Numbered from the stretch's first letter, positions 35,201 to 46,732 are shown. The stretch: DNA of 64,000 nucleotides from Rhynchonema sp. JSB1_4 (GCA_030248065.1 JASAMV010001193.1:1-64000), one strand, 5' to 3'. The notes: a model not told the origin generated them from the sequence alone. A program made the numbers and translations.

Positions 35201-36291
35201 CTTCAACCCTGACAGCACCACACTGGTCGGTTTCAGCTTGAGTGAACAGCGTCCAAGACCAGTACAAGGAATTCCACTGGGGCCGACCCAAAGCCGAAAG
35301 GACCCGAATCCATGTGCGTATGTATGTATAACATAAATTAGACAAAATGTTTGTTACCTTGTAGGCGTACATATTTCATGCCAAGCTGACCAAAGACAAA
35401 CAATAATCAAAGCTTTAGTTGGTCTGACTTCCCAATGGTCGCAGTGGTCTAGTTGGTCCCCATGTGTGAATGGAGAACAATATCGCGTGCGCGCATGTGC
35501 CCGACTTGTCGATTTCCCATCGTGCATTGGTCAAGCCAAAGAAATAAACCGCTGTGGTCCTCCACGGGCTCTTCGCGTTCTACGAAGTGGACCCAACCCA
35601 ATCACGGTGTGTTATTTCTACTTCTTGATCTTCACCTGCAGTCAGCTTGAATTCCAATGCATGGTCAACTTACAGCTTGAGATGCTGAACGAGCCCAACA
35701 GTCATCTGCGTGCCTCGCGAGCACTTGGTGCTCAGCCAGTCAAATCATCGAGCTCAGAAGAACCAGAGGTGCATACAAGATCTTATATCGAAATTTCGCA
35801 ACCTCACTTTCGTGGACTAGAATTATTTCAGATCAGAATCCAGCAAATTCCACTTTCGTTCGTTCCCGACGGTGTCGGCGACTACGATTATGCTGATCCG
35901 TATGCTGAAGACCGACAGATTGCTTGGGACCAGTTGTAGGATCATTCACCTGTTTACTTGTCGCAATACGGAGGTGTCAAAGTCCAATTGCAGAGATCAC
36001 ACACACGCAGGGAATTGTTTAATTTTAGGTTCGGTGACCAACCAAATCTGTACGTTCGACGTCGGCGCTTGCTGCGTCCAGAAGAACGTTAGTCTGTTTG
36101 AACGTCTCCATAGTTGTATGTGTTTTTTGTGACTAAAATTATGCAAAAATTCAATTCCAGTTCCTACATCGGCACCAACAACTACAACAACGACAACCAC
36201 CGAAGCACCTAAACCGACCACCGACAACTTTTGGGCTACATGGAAGCCACCAAGCGCGCCTTGGTGGGTGGGCCGTGAGCGTCAGCCTTAA
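29254..36291 (+). CDS. Secreted protein with two TSP1 domains and proline-rich linkers
   Basis: Fourteen predicted exons: 29254-29317, 29395-29511, 29661-29769, 31175-31329, 31566-31735, 31866-31950, 34297-34493, 34740-34972, 35048-35313, 35419-35608, 35642-35768, 35832-35935, 36029-36087, 36161-36291. Phases match throughout and give about 668 aa. Order: signal peptide (LRFIALLLSTQLLVALG), proline-rich N-terminus (RRPLPPPPIPTF), first TSP1 (YWTSWSNWSACTDGVRMRVR, about residues 150-205), an acidic/Gln-Pro-rich linker, second TSP1 (WSQWSSWSPCVNGEQYRVRA, near 470), a Thr-rich stretch (PTTTTTTTEAPKPTT) likely O-glycosylated, and the C-terminus WWVGRERQP. The intron after 31735 has a GC donor. 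The candidate introns 35609-35641 (33 nt) and 35769-35831 (63 nt) are both in frame and open, so they could also be retained. No transmembrane anchor is seen. Likely an extracellular-matrix or cuticle-associated protein; the exact family is unknown. Confidence 0.88.
29822..30148. mobile_element. GCGCAACCGCC-family element, copy 2, with CCACGAGCTCATGAGACGA ends
   Basis: The left end CCACGAGCTCATGAGACGA is the exact inverse of the right end (TCGTCTCATGAGCTCGTGG). The interior shares blocks with 6717-6968 and 45853-46086 (CTGGATGACCTCAATTTGTT; ACACAAATGTTTTGG; GGGAATTTACGCACCGAGG). The AAGCCAACTTCAAAAA(A)GG stretch also occurs near 56780-56800. It lies in an intron of the TSP1 gene. Confidence 0.75.
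30178..30835. mobile_element. Foldback element with ~200-bp inverted arms
   Basis: About 30178-30420 is mirrored by about 30555-30835. For example, TCCCTGAAAATCAGGCATCG and GATGCCTGATTTTCAGGGA, and TTTCATTCAGAAATTTA / TAAATTTCTGAATGAAA. Inner GGCCACACTGTG / CAGTGTGGCC also pair. The two long frames on opposite strands (30154-30549 and 30528-30851) encode similar peptides only because the DNA is inverted-repeated. Confidence 0.8.
31951..34296. other. Large intron of the TSP1 gene
   Basis: A 2.35-kb AT-rich intron between GTGAAC and ATGCAG. I see no exon, RNA gene or clear transposon in it. Confidence 0.5.
34576..34715. mobile_element. TCCGGAAA-rich MITE, copy 3
   Basis: GGCGGACGTAGGCTAAA is inverted as TTTAACCTAAGTCCGCC, giving a clean 140-bp element. 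The interior has GGAAATATTTCCGGA motifs shared with 22900-23069. It lies in a TSP1 intron, ending 24 nt before exon 8. Confidence 0.8.
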
Positions 36292-37518
36292 GTAACGACG
36301 CAGTTCTTGCGTTTCTTGCTGTCACTCTCTTTTCACTTCTTCCCTCTTCTTTGGGTTCTGTTCTGTGTACTAACATGCACACAGCACAACTTTCGTACCT
36401 TTTTCGCTATTTCTTCACCACATGCCCGGTGTCTAACCAACCACTATTCAGGACAAATCCGCGTGATGACTTTCGCCGCAGATCAACTACGCGATAGACT
36501 GGACTAGTACCTCGCACGTTGCTAACATAATGTTTTATACAAGCTAGATATGGGGTCCGTGTAATCACTGTGCTCTACTTGCTGTCGCCTGCCGGGCACT
36601 TCAAACATTCCTAATACATATTTGTTGCCTGTCTATAATGCCTATGTACCTACTGTATTATTATCTTGGTTTCATTTTTCTCGCGTGAGTTTGTGATTAA
36701 TTGCACATAACGTTGTATGAAGTTGAATAGTTTGTGATTGCATTTTTGATGAGGGTTTAAGGAAAGCAAGAACGTAAAATCTTTTCTGTTTTTTCATTAC
36801 TCACTCGGAACATGAGTTGAATGATATCATGTTTTTTGGCTACTGACCGAAAAATTTTGCGTCATGCTGTGCAATTTAGTTGGATGACTTTCATTGTGTA
36901 TGCAACGAGCTTCGGTTCTTCATTAGCGTTTAGCCATCGTTTAACAAGGACAAAAACAGGGAGACAAAAAGCAAGGCGGTTTTTCGAAACGCAAAGCACA
37001 CCTACAGAAATACATACTTTGTTGGTAAACGTGCATTTATTTACATGCACGCGTACCCCGTGCAGTCGATCTTCCTTATCACAGCCATGCCAGCAGTGCA
37101 CGCGCTTATGTAACTCGTTGTGTGGCACTGAGTTGCGTCTATTGTCAGGCCCAGAAAACAACATATGTACTACCGGGTGTACATCATGCACGCGCGCCCA
37201 TTGTGCACATGGACATCCGATCGTGATCACGCACTCATGTATCACACATGCACGCAACATATGTAGTCAATATAAACGTGCATTTGGAGTGAGTGCTTTC
37301 CCATGACCACACAACTAAATTGTATACATAGGTATACCTACATAACATAACCTACATAACATCCGATGAACTACACACAAGTTTGGTTTGATGCAGGCTT
37401 TACACACACATGGCAACCACGAATTTATCTGAGTAGTGTGCAGCACAAACAACCTGAACATTCATTTTAACCTGACACCAACTCTAGTCCGGTCAACCAA
37501 TTTGTGGTTCCAAGGAGC
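36292..37518. other. Intergenic between TSP1 and glycosyltransferase-like genes
   Basis: AT-rich with CATACATATGTA-type motifs. The opposite-strand overlapping frames at 36821-37306 and 36862-37260 show no domain and no splice continuity. I see no supported gene. Confidence 0.5.
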
Positions 37519-39027
37519 ATGGCCCGTGTTGAAACTTTAAACCTGAAACGGTCAGCCTGCTCATTCAAACATGTGATTATGATCATCATCGGCTTGGTAG
37601 CGGCGCACAAACTGCATACGATAATGGACACACGCTCGTTCATTCACGAGCACTTGGACGAGTTGTCCTACGCCGCTCTGACTGGTCATCCCAATTTCGC
37701 GCCGTTTGTGCAACGAGTAAAGGAGTACTATAAAGGCACTGGTCTGGCACCGGCATTTTTGATCTTCAACGAATATGCGGCAACAATGGCGTTGAATTGG
37801 ATGTGCAACACCGAGCACATGGCTGGTGTGCACGACAGAACGTTCGTAGTCACGGTGACCGACAAAGCTGAAGATATGATACGCGAGGTGTGGCCTGCTG
37901 ACCGAACTTTGAGACTGCACGTGCCATTTCTTCAGGCTAGTTGAATGTCGCTCTATTGCGCAGATTTTTGGGTAGAAAACCACGTTAAAAGGTTGCTGTA
38001 ACCTTTACCGTTGGCATTAATTGCAGCAACCATTTCGGTACGGCGATCGTTACTACATGGCGTTCTACGTGCTCAAACAAAATTTCATGACCGCACTCTT
38101 AAATGCGAACGTACCATTCTGGATGCTGCAACAGGTTGGTGCACCGGTGGATTAAAATGCACGTGAAATAAATCTTATGGAATTTTTTTTAATTTATGAT
38201 CAAGGCTTTTCAACCCAGGACACGTTTTGGAGAGAAAATCTGTTCGAAACTGACATCGACAAAAATGTCACAAATGACGAGGCTGACATAATCGGAGACC
38301 GAATGGGATATAATGAAAATGGTGCCAGAAACCGGTGGTTGGTTTTAATTTTAGTTGCTTCTGTTTTACACGAAACCAAGAGCTGCACTCAAACACCTAC
38401 ATTACTAACTAGGTCAAGGACCATTTTAGGATCAACGGAGCCAACTTCTACGCGAGACCGTCGCCAACAACTAAAGAGGTATTCAAACGAGTTGCTGGCT
38501 ATCTCGCCGATTATTATGCATCCGATATTGCCTACTTGATTTACTACTGCGACACTGGCGTGTTCAAATGCAAGTACTTGCCTTACAGGTTAGTCGATAT
38601 GGTGTTTTACAGGGGAATGTCAAACACGTGTACGTAGATGTGTACACCTACTTACCGCTTTCGAAAACGTGCAAACGGATAAACGTGTTTCAGCATACAA
38701 AGCGGCTGGGAATGGATGTACAGCGACCATGCTATTTATCAGGCTCCGAAATTAATTCAAATGGACGGCGAAAACAACGGACTCAGCAAAATGGATCAAA
38801 TGCACCATTACGGCTTGCACTTTCTCGACGACGAAAATCGATGTGTTCCTGAGAAGGCGCGCCAAGCCATGAAGCGCTACAGCGGTGCTGACATTCCGTA
38901 CGCGCCTCGCAGTTGGTCGAAGGTTGACCACACAATTAAAGTCAGAATGAGTGATGTGCTACTAAGTGTACCTGGTATTGGACCGGTCATGAGGCGGTAT
39001 CTATTGTTTCCTTGCAGCCTGCTTTAA
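37519..39027 (+). CDS. Type II membrane glycosyltransferase-like protein, tandem copy 1
   Basis: Exons 37519-37935, 38027-38134, 38219-38337, 38430-38588, 38694-39027, about 378 aa. A short cytoplasmic N-terminus precedes one membrane segment (VIMIIIGLVAAHKL, about residues 18-32), then a luminal domain. Motifs such as MALNWMCNT, VTVTDKAE, FWMLQQDTFWRENLFETDID and YSDHAIYQAPKLIQMDGENN fit the nucleotide-diphospho-sugar transferase family (PF03407-like) found in nematodes. The DxD-like metal site seems altered to QQDTFW, so catalysis is not certain. The first intron uses a GC donor (37936), where the neighbouring paralogue at 39739 has GT. An upstream in-frame ATG at 37504 would add 5 residues. 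It is the first of two tandem copies; exons 2-5 have exactly the same lengths in both. Probable Golgi location is inferred from topology. Confidence 0.82.
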
Positions 39028-39738
39028 TTATATGTTGCCCAATCAATCACATTTGATGCTTTATTACCCTAAAATACCTTTGTTTTGTTTCTGCCACTCT
39101 GGAAATTGAGCCAACATTCCTGTCCTAAACATGGCGATCTCAAAGGTTTTGCAAAATGCAAATTTTTATGTTCAATAGTTCTTAATCGCTTGTGCACTTG
39201 ATGTGTTTTTATTAATGTTATCGTTCAGAAACACAGCACAAAAAACTGCGATGCAGTTAAAACAAAACTATTTTATAAAATGCCTTGGTCTACGCTACTG
39301 CTGCGCAGATCAACGTGTGTAACGGAGCGCACTACCACATGAAGGATGAATACGCGACGCCAAAGCAGTTCCCGACCTTGCAATGTTGCTTGAAGGGCGA
39401 TGTGATCTACTCACGCATAAAAAACAGCTTTCTGTAACGCATTTGTCGGAGATTACCTACCATGGCAGAGACGTGATTGCGACACTAACCAAGTTTGCAC
39501 ATCATCGAAACAACGTCACCATATTTACAAGATGGCAAAGCATGGATTGTGTGCAGTCAAAGAGCACACACTCATAGAATTGAGCGGCGAGCCTGCAGGC
39601 TGCTGCTCGAACACCTTTCAAACTTCAAGCGAAAAGGCTCCCCAATTACGATGAAACCTCGAGGTAACAACTGTTCAAACTTTCACTACTTCAGACTTTT
39701 ATAAATGTGATCCTTTTAGAGGGAACTCTGATGCCGCA

Positions 39739-41184
39739 ATGATTCGCACAAGTTCTTCTGCCCGGTCTGTGAAGCCTAGTCGGAGGACTTTGATGGTTTC
39801 GCCCATGATTGTCATCGTATTTGGTGCCAGTCTGTTCGTCGCACATAAGCTGCAAGCAATTGCCGAAATTCGGACATTTATTCATAACCACGTCGACGAA
39901 CTATCATACGACACGCTCACTCGGCATCAAAATTTCCGTTCGTTTATGCAACGGGTGGAACAATATCACAGAACCACCGGTCTGGCACCGGCGTTCATGA
40001 TTTTCAACGAGCATGCCACAACAATGGCACTGAATTGGATGTGCAACACTCAGCACATGACTGGCGTACACAGCAGGACATTTATGATTGCGGTTACCGA
40101 CAAAGCCGCCGAAATGATTCGCGAAGAATGGCCGGCTGAGAGGACGTTGAAGTTGCATGTTGAATCCCTTCAGGTTATACGACAGCCAGGGTTCATGTTA
40201 CACACGTGGTATGTTGCTACATAACATCGATCAAGTAATATGTCTCGACGTTTCAGCAGCCCTTCAAATACGGAGATAAAAACTACATGGCGTTCTATGT
40301 CCTAAAACAACACTTCATGAGTGCGTTGCTCAATGAGAACATACCGTTCTGGATGCTGCAGCAGGTCTCTATAATTTTGACTTGAAATTAAGCCTTTGGG
40401 ATTCCTATTTATCTCTTTAGGACACTTTTTGGCGTGAAAATTTGTTTGAGACCGATGTCGACAAGAATATCACGGATGGCCGGGCAGATTTTATTGCGGA
40501 TCGAATGGGTTATAATGAAGATGGACCTAGACATCGATGGTTGGCCAATACCTTGAGAATCTTCGGTATTCAATCAGTTTCTGTTGAGGATTCTGACTAA
40601 TCACATTATCGTGGCAAGCCGCGGCCTGCAGGATCAACGGTGCGAACTTTTACGTGAGACCTACGCCGATCACAAAAGAGATTTTCAAACGAGTTGGCAC
40701 TTATCTCGCTGATTATTACACATCTGACATTGCTTATTGGATATATTACTGTGAGTCTGGCGTGTTCAAGTGCGAATATTTGCCTTACAGGTTGGTCAGA
40801 ATTAAAAGGTCTATTAGTGAATGCAGCACTTTTACAACCTTGGACTTCAGCGTGCAAAGTGGCTGGGAGTGGATGTACAGCGACCACGGCGTTTACCCGG
40901 TGCCGAAACTGATTCAAATTGACGGTGAAAACGACGGACTCAGAAAATTGGACCGGATGCGCCTGTTCGGGCTGCATTTCCTGGACTCCGAGAATCGTTG
41001 TGCTCCGGAGAGAGTGTGGCAAGCGATCGAGCGGTACAGCAGTGGTGACATTCCTGATGTACCTCGTAGTTGGGCGATGATCCACCACGCTATCAATGTT
41101 GCAATCACTGATATGTTAATAAGTGCACCTGGCATTGGGCCGATCTTAAGGCGGTATTTTTTATTGGTTTTCAGCCTTGTTTGA
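39739..41184 (+). CDS. Type II membrane glycosyltransferase-like protein, tandem copy 2
   Basis: Exons 39739-40173, 40257-40364, 40421-40539, 40632-40790, 40851-41184, about 384 aa. It is the paralogue of the gene at 37519: exons 2-5 are 108, 119, 159 and 334 nt in both. The N-terminal anchor is MIVIVFGASLFVAHKL. Conserved stretches include HVDELSYDTL, GLAPAFMIFNEHA, MALNWMCNTQHM, FWMLQQDTFWRENLFETDVD and DGENDGLRKL. Intron 1 has a normal GTTATA donor. Intergenic spacing to copy 1 is 711 bp. A TTTTAG lies about 20 nt before the ATG. The substrate is not predictable. The duplicate keeps an open frame and the same motifs, so it is likely functional. Confidence 0.83.
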
Positions 41185-41751
41185 TATGTTTCCGAATGCA
41201 GAGGACCTGAGTGAACGTAGCCACCGAAACGGACCTTGTTTTGTTATGTAATGTATAGCATTTCATTATGGGTGTATGGTGTTTTCAGATGTATTAGATG
41301 CTGGAGTTTTCAGCTCTCGTGATTGGTGCATCGCATCGGGTACTATATGTACAATGATTTGTGATATTTCGGTTTCGGTTGTCCATCTCGATAAAATTAC
41401 TCATTACTTCGTGTACTCATATACCCAATTCGTAAATTGGCTTATTATTCGTACATGACTATCAATGCTGATCATTCTTGATGAGGCTCACTTAACACCA
41501 TGTACTTTTTGTTACAGCTGATGCTACACATGCCACGTACGGACCATTCCCTCGAGAATGGCACTGGTTCGTCATACATGCCACAGTAGTTGCACATATT
41601 TTCGAAGAGTAAGAACAATGGTCAGGACTCGAATACCTAATGCTGATATATGCCTGCCAACAGGTAACAATAACAACAAAACCGAAAGTATAGACCAACA
41701 TGCGAGTTACTTGGCAGTTCTAAAACCGGCATTTTCAGTACTTGTATTTGA
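41185..41751. other. Intergenic between glycosyltransferase-like and methyltransferase genes
   Basis: No gene seen. An ATTTTCAG at 41731-41738 lies just before the next predicted ATG and could be a 5' UTR or trans-splice acceptor. Confidence 0.5.
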
Positions 41752-43218
41752 ATGCGCACTGAGAGCGCATTTCAACATCTTAATTTCGGCTATATTGCCA
41801 AAAATTTCACCAACCCGTCACTCATCAATTCAATGCTGCGGCCAGCTCGCTACATTCCGGAGCTGATCAGCCAGCCGAGGGTTATCATCGCTTTGCTGTT
41901 GCTCGCTTCAATAGTCGTGTATGTTGTGAGCAAGGGAGCGAGGAGTTTCACTGGTACGCCATTATACATATGTAGCATATTTGGGACAGCGACAGATTTT
42001 GATCAAAGCTGCGCATTTTTGCGTAAATTTCCGGTTCATGCTTGTATGTTGCAGGTCTCACTGCAGTTCCCACCAGTAGTGACTCGCAAACAGTTCCAGC
42101 GAAAAACGGGAGAACAAATGGCGTATCTATGAATCGTGGTTCCGGTTGGTGCTGATAAACACAACAATTGGTGGCAAAATGCTGACTGCATTTCACTAGA
42201 TCAGACTGAAGCCGTTGCTCCAAATGTGTTCCTATGCGCAGCCCGACAACCATTCCTTCGCCGCCTAAAAAGTCGTGAAGAACTGCCGGCGTATTTGAAC
42301 GAGTTAAAGTACGAAGTGGGCGCTGAGCTGGGTGTACAAGCAGGCCTTCATGCTTTTGGCATACTCAAAGGATGCAAAACGTGTCAAAGACTGTATCTGG
42401 TTGATACGTGGACGCATAGCGAAAATTACAAGGTGTATACCTTCGAAAGATGTTTGGTTTGACGTCGTACCATGATTTGTGGCACGAGTCTGTACAACCT
42501 ACAGTATGTATGTAGTGTCTTTATCAGTTTTGTTTTGCATGACTTCAAAAGCTGCGTATTCGTTTCGCGTTTTCAGGACGTTGCCAACGTTGACAATGAT
42601 CAACAAGAGAGTCTGATGCGTCGAGCGCAACGCACCCTCGCACCATTCGCCAACAGAACGGTGTTCTTGCGAGGCAGAACAGACGAAATAGTGAAAAAGG
42701 TGCAAAAATTACACACTAATTGAGGAAATTTTGTGCCAGCTCCGTTTGAAACATTTTGTTCGGATAAGTCACATGGAAATTGGCTCACTTGAAGACTAAA
42801 TGTGCCCATATGTATAGATTGCCGACGACAGTCTCGACTTTATTTACCTGGATGCCCGGCACGACTATTGCGCTGTTGCTGAAGATCTGCGACTTTGGTG
42901 GCCGAAGCTCAGGCAGGGTGCATTGCTGGCTGGACATGATTTTATAAAGGATACTGGTATGCGCGCTTTCTTAGTTTGCAAAATGTTTTGGAACTTTCCA
43001 GAAAAGTTTGATGTTCAGATTTGCACGACGGTCAAGACTGGTCGTTATGCGAGGACGGTCGAGTGGAGCACGGCGCTGTGCAACGCGCGGTGGAGGAATT
43101 TGCAGAAAGACACAAGCTCAGAATCAGTGTCATGCACGCGGATCGTTCGTACATGATGAGAAAACCATTAGGTGACGCAAATGGCGAGAAACAGTTGAAC
43201 ATAGAGAAAGCAGAATGA
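41752..43218 (+). CDS. Type II membrane SAM-dependent methyltransferase, tandem copy 1
   Basis: Exons 41752-41953, 42055-42144, 42242-42432, 42577-42699, 42818-42956, 43019-43218, phases consistent, about 314 aa. There is one N-terminal membrane segment (VIIALLLLASIVVYVVS, about residues 43-60), then a class I methyltransferase domain of the Methyltransf_24 kind: EVGAELGVQAGL (SAM-binding motif I, near 122-133), LYLVDTW, then LDFIYLDARHDY and WWPKLRQGALLAGHDF. C-terminal HDGQDWSLCEDGRVEHGAV is typical of the same group. Substrate unknown; membrane topology suggests Golgi-lumen acceptors such as glycans. It follows two glycosyltransferase-like genes on the same strand at 567 bp spacing. The start is chosen by alignment with the paralogue; 41833 is an alternative ATG. 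Confidence 0.83.
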
Positions 43219-44470
43219 CAATTTTGCAGGATGTGATATGTACATACATATATGCCTTTCCTCAACCGTAGTTTCATTTCGATAGCACAATTGCGTTAGC
43301 TTTCAATTTCACTTGCTACACGTTAAATAACTGATTCATAGTTTCACACTGCTTGTATAGTGACATTTTTAACGACACTTGTTCTGCACAAATATGTATT
43401 ATCAGCTTACCAATTGCTCCAGATAGCGTTACCCTCAATATTAGTGATGAAAATGTCGAATCGCACCGGCCGAACCATTTTTAAGATTGCAATCGTTGGA
43501 AGAACAAAGTCTGCACGCCGCAAGACTTTGTCTCAGACCGCTGGTTGACCACTGTATGAAGCCGAAGCCCATTTGCACCAGCTGCTGGCACCACCCATGC
43601 CACAGCTTACAAGCCTTCCACCTCAGAAGGCGCATGTACAGTGGTAGCACTATTTTCACAAAAGAAAAGTAACAAATGCAGCAGTTTTCGCGTGCGTATG
43701 GTCGACAAATAGAAACAATGCTCCTCTAGACATGAATACGGACTATCATAGCTTGACAACGAAACCCAGAACAAGGCCGCCTGCACGTTACACACTGGCA
43801 ATTTTTAGGGCGTAACTTTGGTCCTGCAATACTTAAACCTTGCCCGTCACTATTGATATCTGGAAATTTTTGGTTTGTTTTTTGCTCTAATTTAGTTGCC
43901 GACATCGAGGCGAATAAGGTTTACATTCATGACTCTTTGATTTACTGCAGATTTAATGCCGAAATCAGTCAATAATTACCGGTTCGCTGGAACAAAATTA
44001 AAAAAATAGATAGTCCCCCACTTCTTGACAGTCACATTAGCCAGGAGCTAAATTTTGAATTGCCGCAATTTGTCAAAGGCTTACATTGCACTATTAGGGA
44101 CTTTACGCTCCCACTACACAGTACTGCCAGTGCGCGCGCTTGCAATACTTGTGTTATGCACTAACAAGTGGGAGCGGCACTGTACAACACGCAGACAAAT
44201 CACGGGACCACCGATACGCGACAGAAACAGAAACCATCGAAACATGTCGCGGTCCAAGCAGGGGGTCTCCCCCCGAATTAATTTCGGTATTAAATCGGTA
44301 CTTAACGGAAAAGTCACGACTGTAAACCTTGTTCGTCTCTATGTCGGCAACAGTAATAAAATAAACAGACCAAAATTTTCAAATATCAATAGTGGTGGGC
44401 CAGGTTTAACGAATGGCGATGCCTCTGCCCGCGGTCAAGATGTGAAGAATGAAGAGTCATTCATTCTAGT
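43219..44470. other. Intergenic between the methyltransferase copies
   Basis: It contains a small inverted pair CGCTCCCACT (44108) / AGTGGGAGCG (44167). The open frames 43360-43672 and 44055-44474 have no recognisable domain. No gene supported. Confidence 0.45.
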
Positions 44471-46732
44471 ATGAGCTCCGGCAGCTATATTTTGCCGAAA
44501 TTTCACAAATCGGCCTCACCATCAGGTAACTCAATGCTGTTGCCAATTCGTGGCAGTCAGGAGCTATTTGTCCAAAGAATCATCATCGTTTTGCTGCTGA
44601 TCGGCTTAATCGGTGTCTATGTAACGAACAACAAGGGAGTGACACAAATCAATCCACCCGGTAGGCGATAAACATCACATTCAGCTCTCGTCAGGAGTGT
44701 CATCTGGCCTTACTTGTAATCATCGGGTACCTACGCTTTTACGATTTATTCAGCAAGCAGTTACACGACAGTGTCAGAATGATTAGTCTGGAACCAAGTG
44801 GTCGAGTTAAGCTTTGTTTGAATTATAGACTGTCCAGCCCACAACACCAGTTGTTGGTCTTGACCAGCTAATATACAGGGTGACCAATTGGAACGCAACC
44901 CTTTTGGAGAACTCGTACTCTGCGTTTAGTAGGGAGTAGGTGTGAATTTAGTGGCATATCATTGCACGCAAAACTTCCATTGTTTTTGTTTCAATCTATT
45001 ATGGGATAAATCATCATCAAAGCTGGAGTTATGGACCGGACAAAAAAAGTTTGTGATAATCTGCTCGTCAGTCGTCACGTGAGCATATTGTCAACCATAA
45101 CCACTATCACACAGACACACCTTTATTGTCCATCCGGTCACACATGTCTTTTGCTGTGTATCCCATAGCTCCAACTTGGTGATGTTTCATTCCATGATGT
45201 TTTAACACAAAAACTACGGAGGGTTTGCGTTCGATGATGTACTACTCGTGTCAAACCACTTACCCAACGTGGAGAACGAGTCCTCCAAATGTCACACGCA
45301 GCTACGAATGGCTCCTCAACACCTTTTTGTTATCTTTGCTCCACAATTGACTTTCTTACTTTTGGCAAAACAAGTTTTCCCTTCAGTCCAACATCCACCA
45401 TACTACATTCGTCCACTGAAGACCCGAGGTGAACTGCCGGCATATTTGAACGAGCTCAAGTGTGAAGTGGGCGCCGAATTGGGTGTGCAGACGGGACTCA
45501 ATGCGCTCGGCATATTGAAGGGATGTAAAACGTGTCGAAAACTGTATCTGGTTGATACATGGACTCAGAGCACTAATTATAAGGTGCTAGTATTCATTTG
45601 GTTAACCTACAACTGGGTCTTGATGTTTTATTCGCTACTAGAAAGCTGAATATTCAGTTTCGTTCCTCAGGACACTGCGAACCTTGACAGCAAAAGACAG
45701 GAGAGTCTGTTCCAACAAGCGCAACACACCCTGGCACCATTTGCCAACAGGACAGTGTTCTTGCGAGGCAGGACTGATGAAATGGTGAAAAAGGTAGACA
45801 CACTCGCAAAATAGTGTTTCAAAATTTATGGTATATATTTAGCCCATGCCCTGAAAAGCGCAACCGCCACCGGGGGTGGTTGCGCCCCCACCCCAAACAC
45901 GATGGTGACAGTTTCCAGCCGGTTGACCTCAATTTGTTGCGCAAATACGTTGCGTTAGCGCACGCACGTTGTTGGGAACAAAGGGGAATTTAGGCACTGA
46001 GGTGGAGAGCGTGAGATGTACATATCAAATACACTGTTGCGCAACCGCCCTCGGTGGCGGTGGCCCTTTCGAGAATTTGGGCCACTAAAACCACTGAAAG
46101 GTGACTAATTTTCTACCAGGTTTTCGACGACAGTCTCGACTTCATCTACCTGGATGCCCGGCACGACTACTGCGCTGTGGCTGAAGATCTGCGACTTTGG
46201 TGGCCGAAACTCAAGCGGGGTGGACTGCTGGCTGGACATGATTTTGTGAAAGATACCGGTAGGCGCGGGCGTGCTAGTAAAAGTAGACAAACATACATAC
46301 ATAAGCCTGATTGGCACAGTTCTTGTTGACGCGTGCGCCCAGTCATTTACACACATACATTTCTTAAAGCGACGAGTCGGAAAGAATTCATACACTTTGG
46401 CATGTCATTTTCAAGTTTCGCATCCACAAACGCCTAGCTCTTTGTCACTGGCCAACTACAAGCAAGAAACGAAAGAAAGAAGCTATATATCATCATTGGT
46501 CCAACACACATCAGGATCCATGTCTTCAGATCTGCACGATGGTCAGGACTGGTCGTTATGCGAGGACGGTCGAGTGGTGCACGGCGCTGTGCAACGCGCG
46601 GTGGAGGAATTTGCTGAGCGACACCAGCTAATTATCAGTGTCATGTACAGAGAACAATTCGCCAATTCATACATGATGCGCAAACCATTTGATGAGAGTA
46701 GTGTTCAAACGGAATCCCGAGGGGTATTTTGA
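44471..46732 (+). CDS. Type II membrane SAM-dependent methyltransferase, tandem copy 2 (C-terminus altered by insertion)
   Basis: Predicted exons 44471-44660, 45387-45583, 45671-45793, 46120-46258, 46530-46732. The two internal exons of 123 and 139 nt match copy 1 exactly in length. Membrane segment IIIVLLLIGLIGVYV; methyltransferase motifs EVGAELGVQTGL, LYLVDTW, DSLDFIYLDARHDYCAV, GGLLAGHDF. No counterpart of copy 1 exon 2 (90 nt) was found; exons 1 and 2 join in phase without it. In the last exon, after RKPFDES, a 432-bp element interrupts the frame and supplies about 10 new residues and a stop. Without the element the frame would have run on to a stop at 47178 with a tail comparable to copy 1. 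All catalytic-core motifs lie upstream of the break, so activity may survive. Confidence 0.8.
44876..45236. mobile_element. MITE-like repeat in methyltransferase intron 1
   Basis: The left ACAGGGTGACCAATTGGAACG and GAACGCAACCCT motifs are partly inverted at the right as AGGGTTTGCGTTC. Inner CATCAAAGCTGGAGTTATGG and CCATAGCTCCAACTTGGTG pair imperfectly. Boundaries are approximate. Confidence 0.45.
45853..46086. mobile_element. GCGCAACCGCC-family element, copy 3
   Basis: GCGCAACCGCC near both ends flanks blocks shared with 6717-6968 and 29822-30148 (CAGCCGGTTGACCTCAATTT; GGAATTTAGGCACTGAGGTG; GAGAATTTGGGCCACT). It lies in methyltransferase copy 2, ending about 33 nt before an exon. Confidence 0.75.

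Noticed and set aside
36821..37306. 161-codon frame upstream of the glycosyltransferase-like cluster
   Set aside because: Cys/Thr-rich but overlapped by a similar-length frame on the other strand. No domain, signal peptide or splice continuity.
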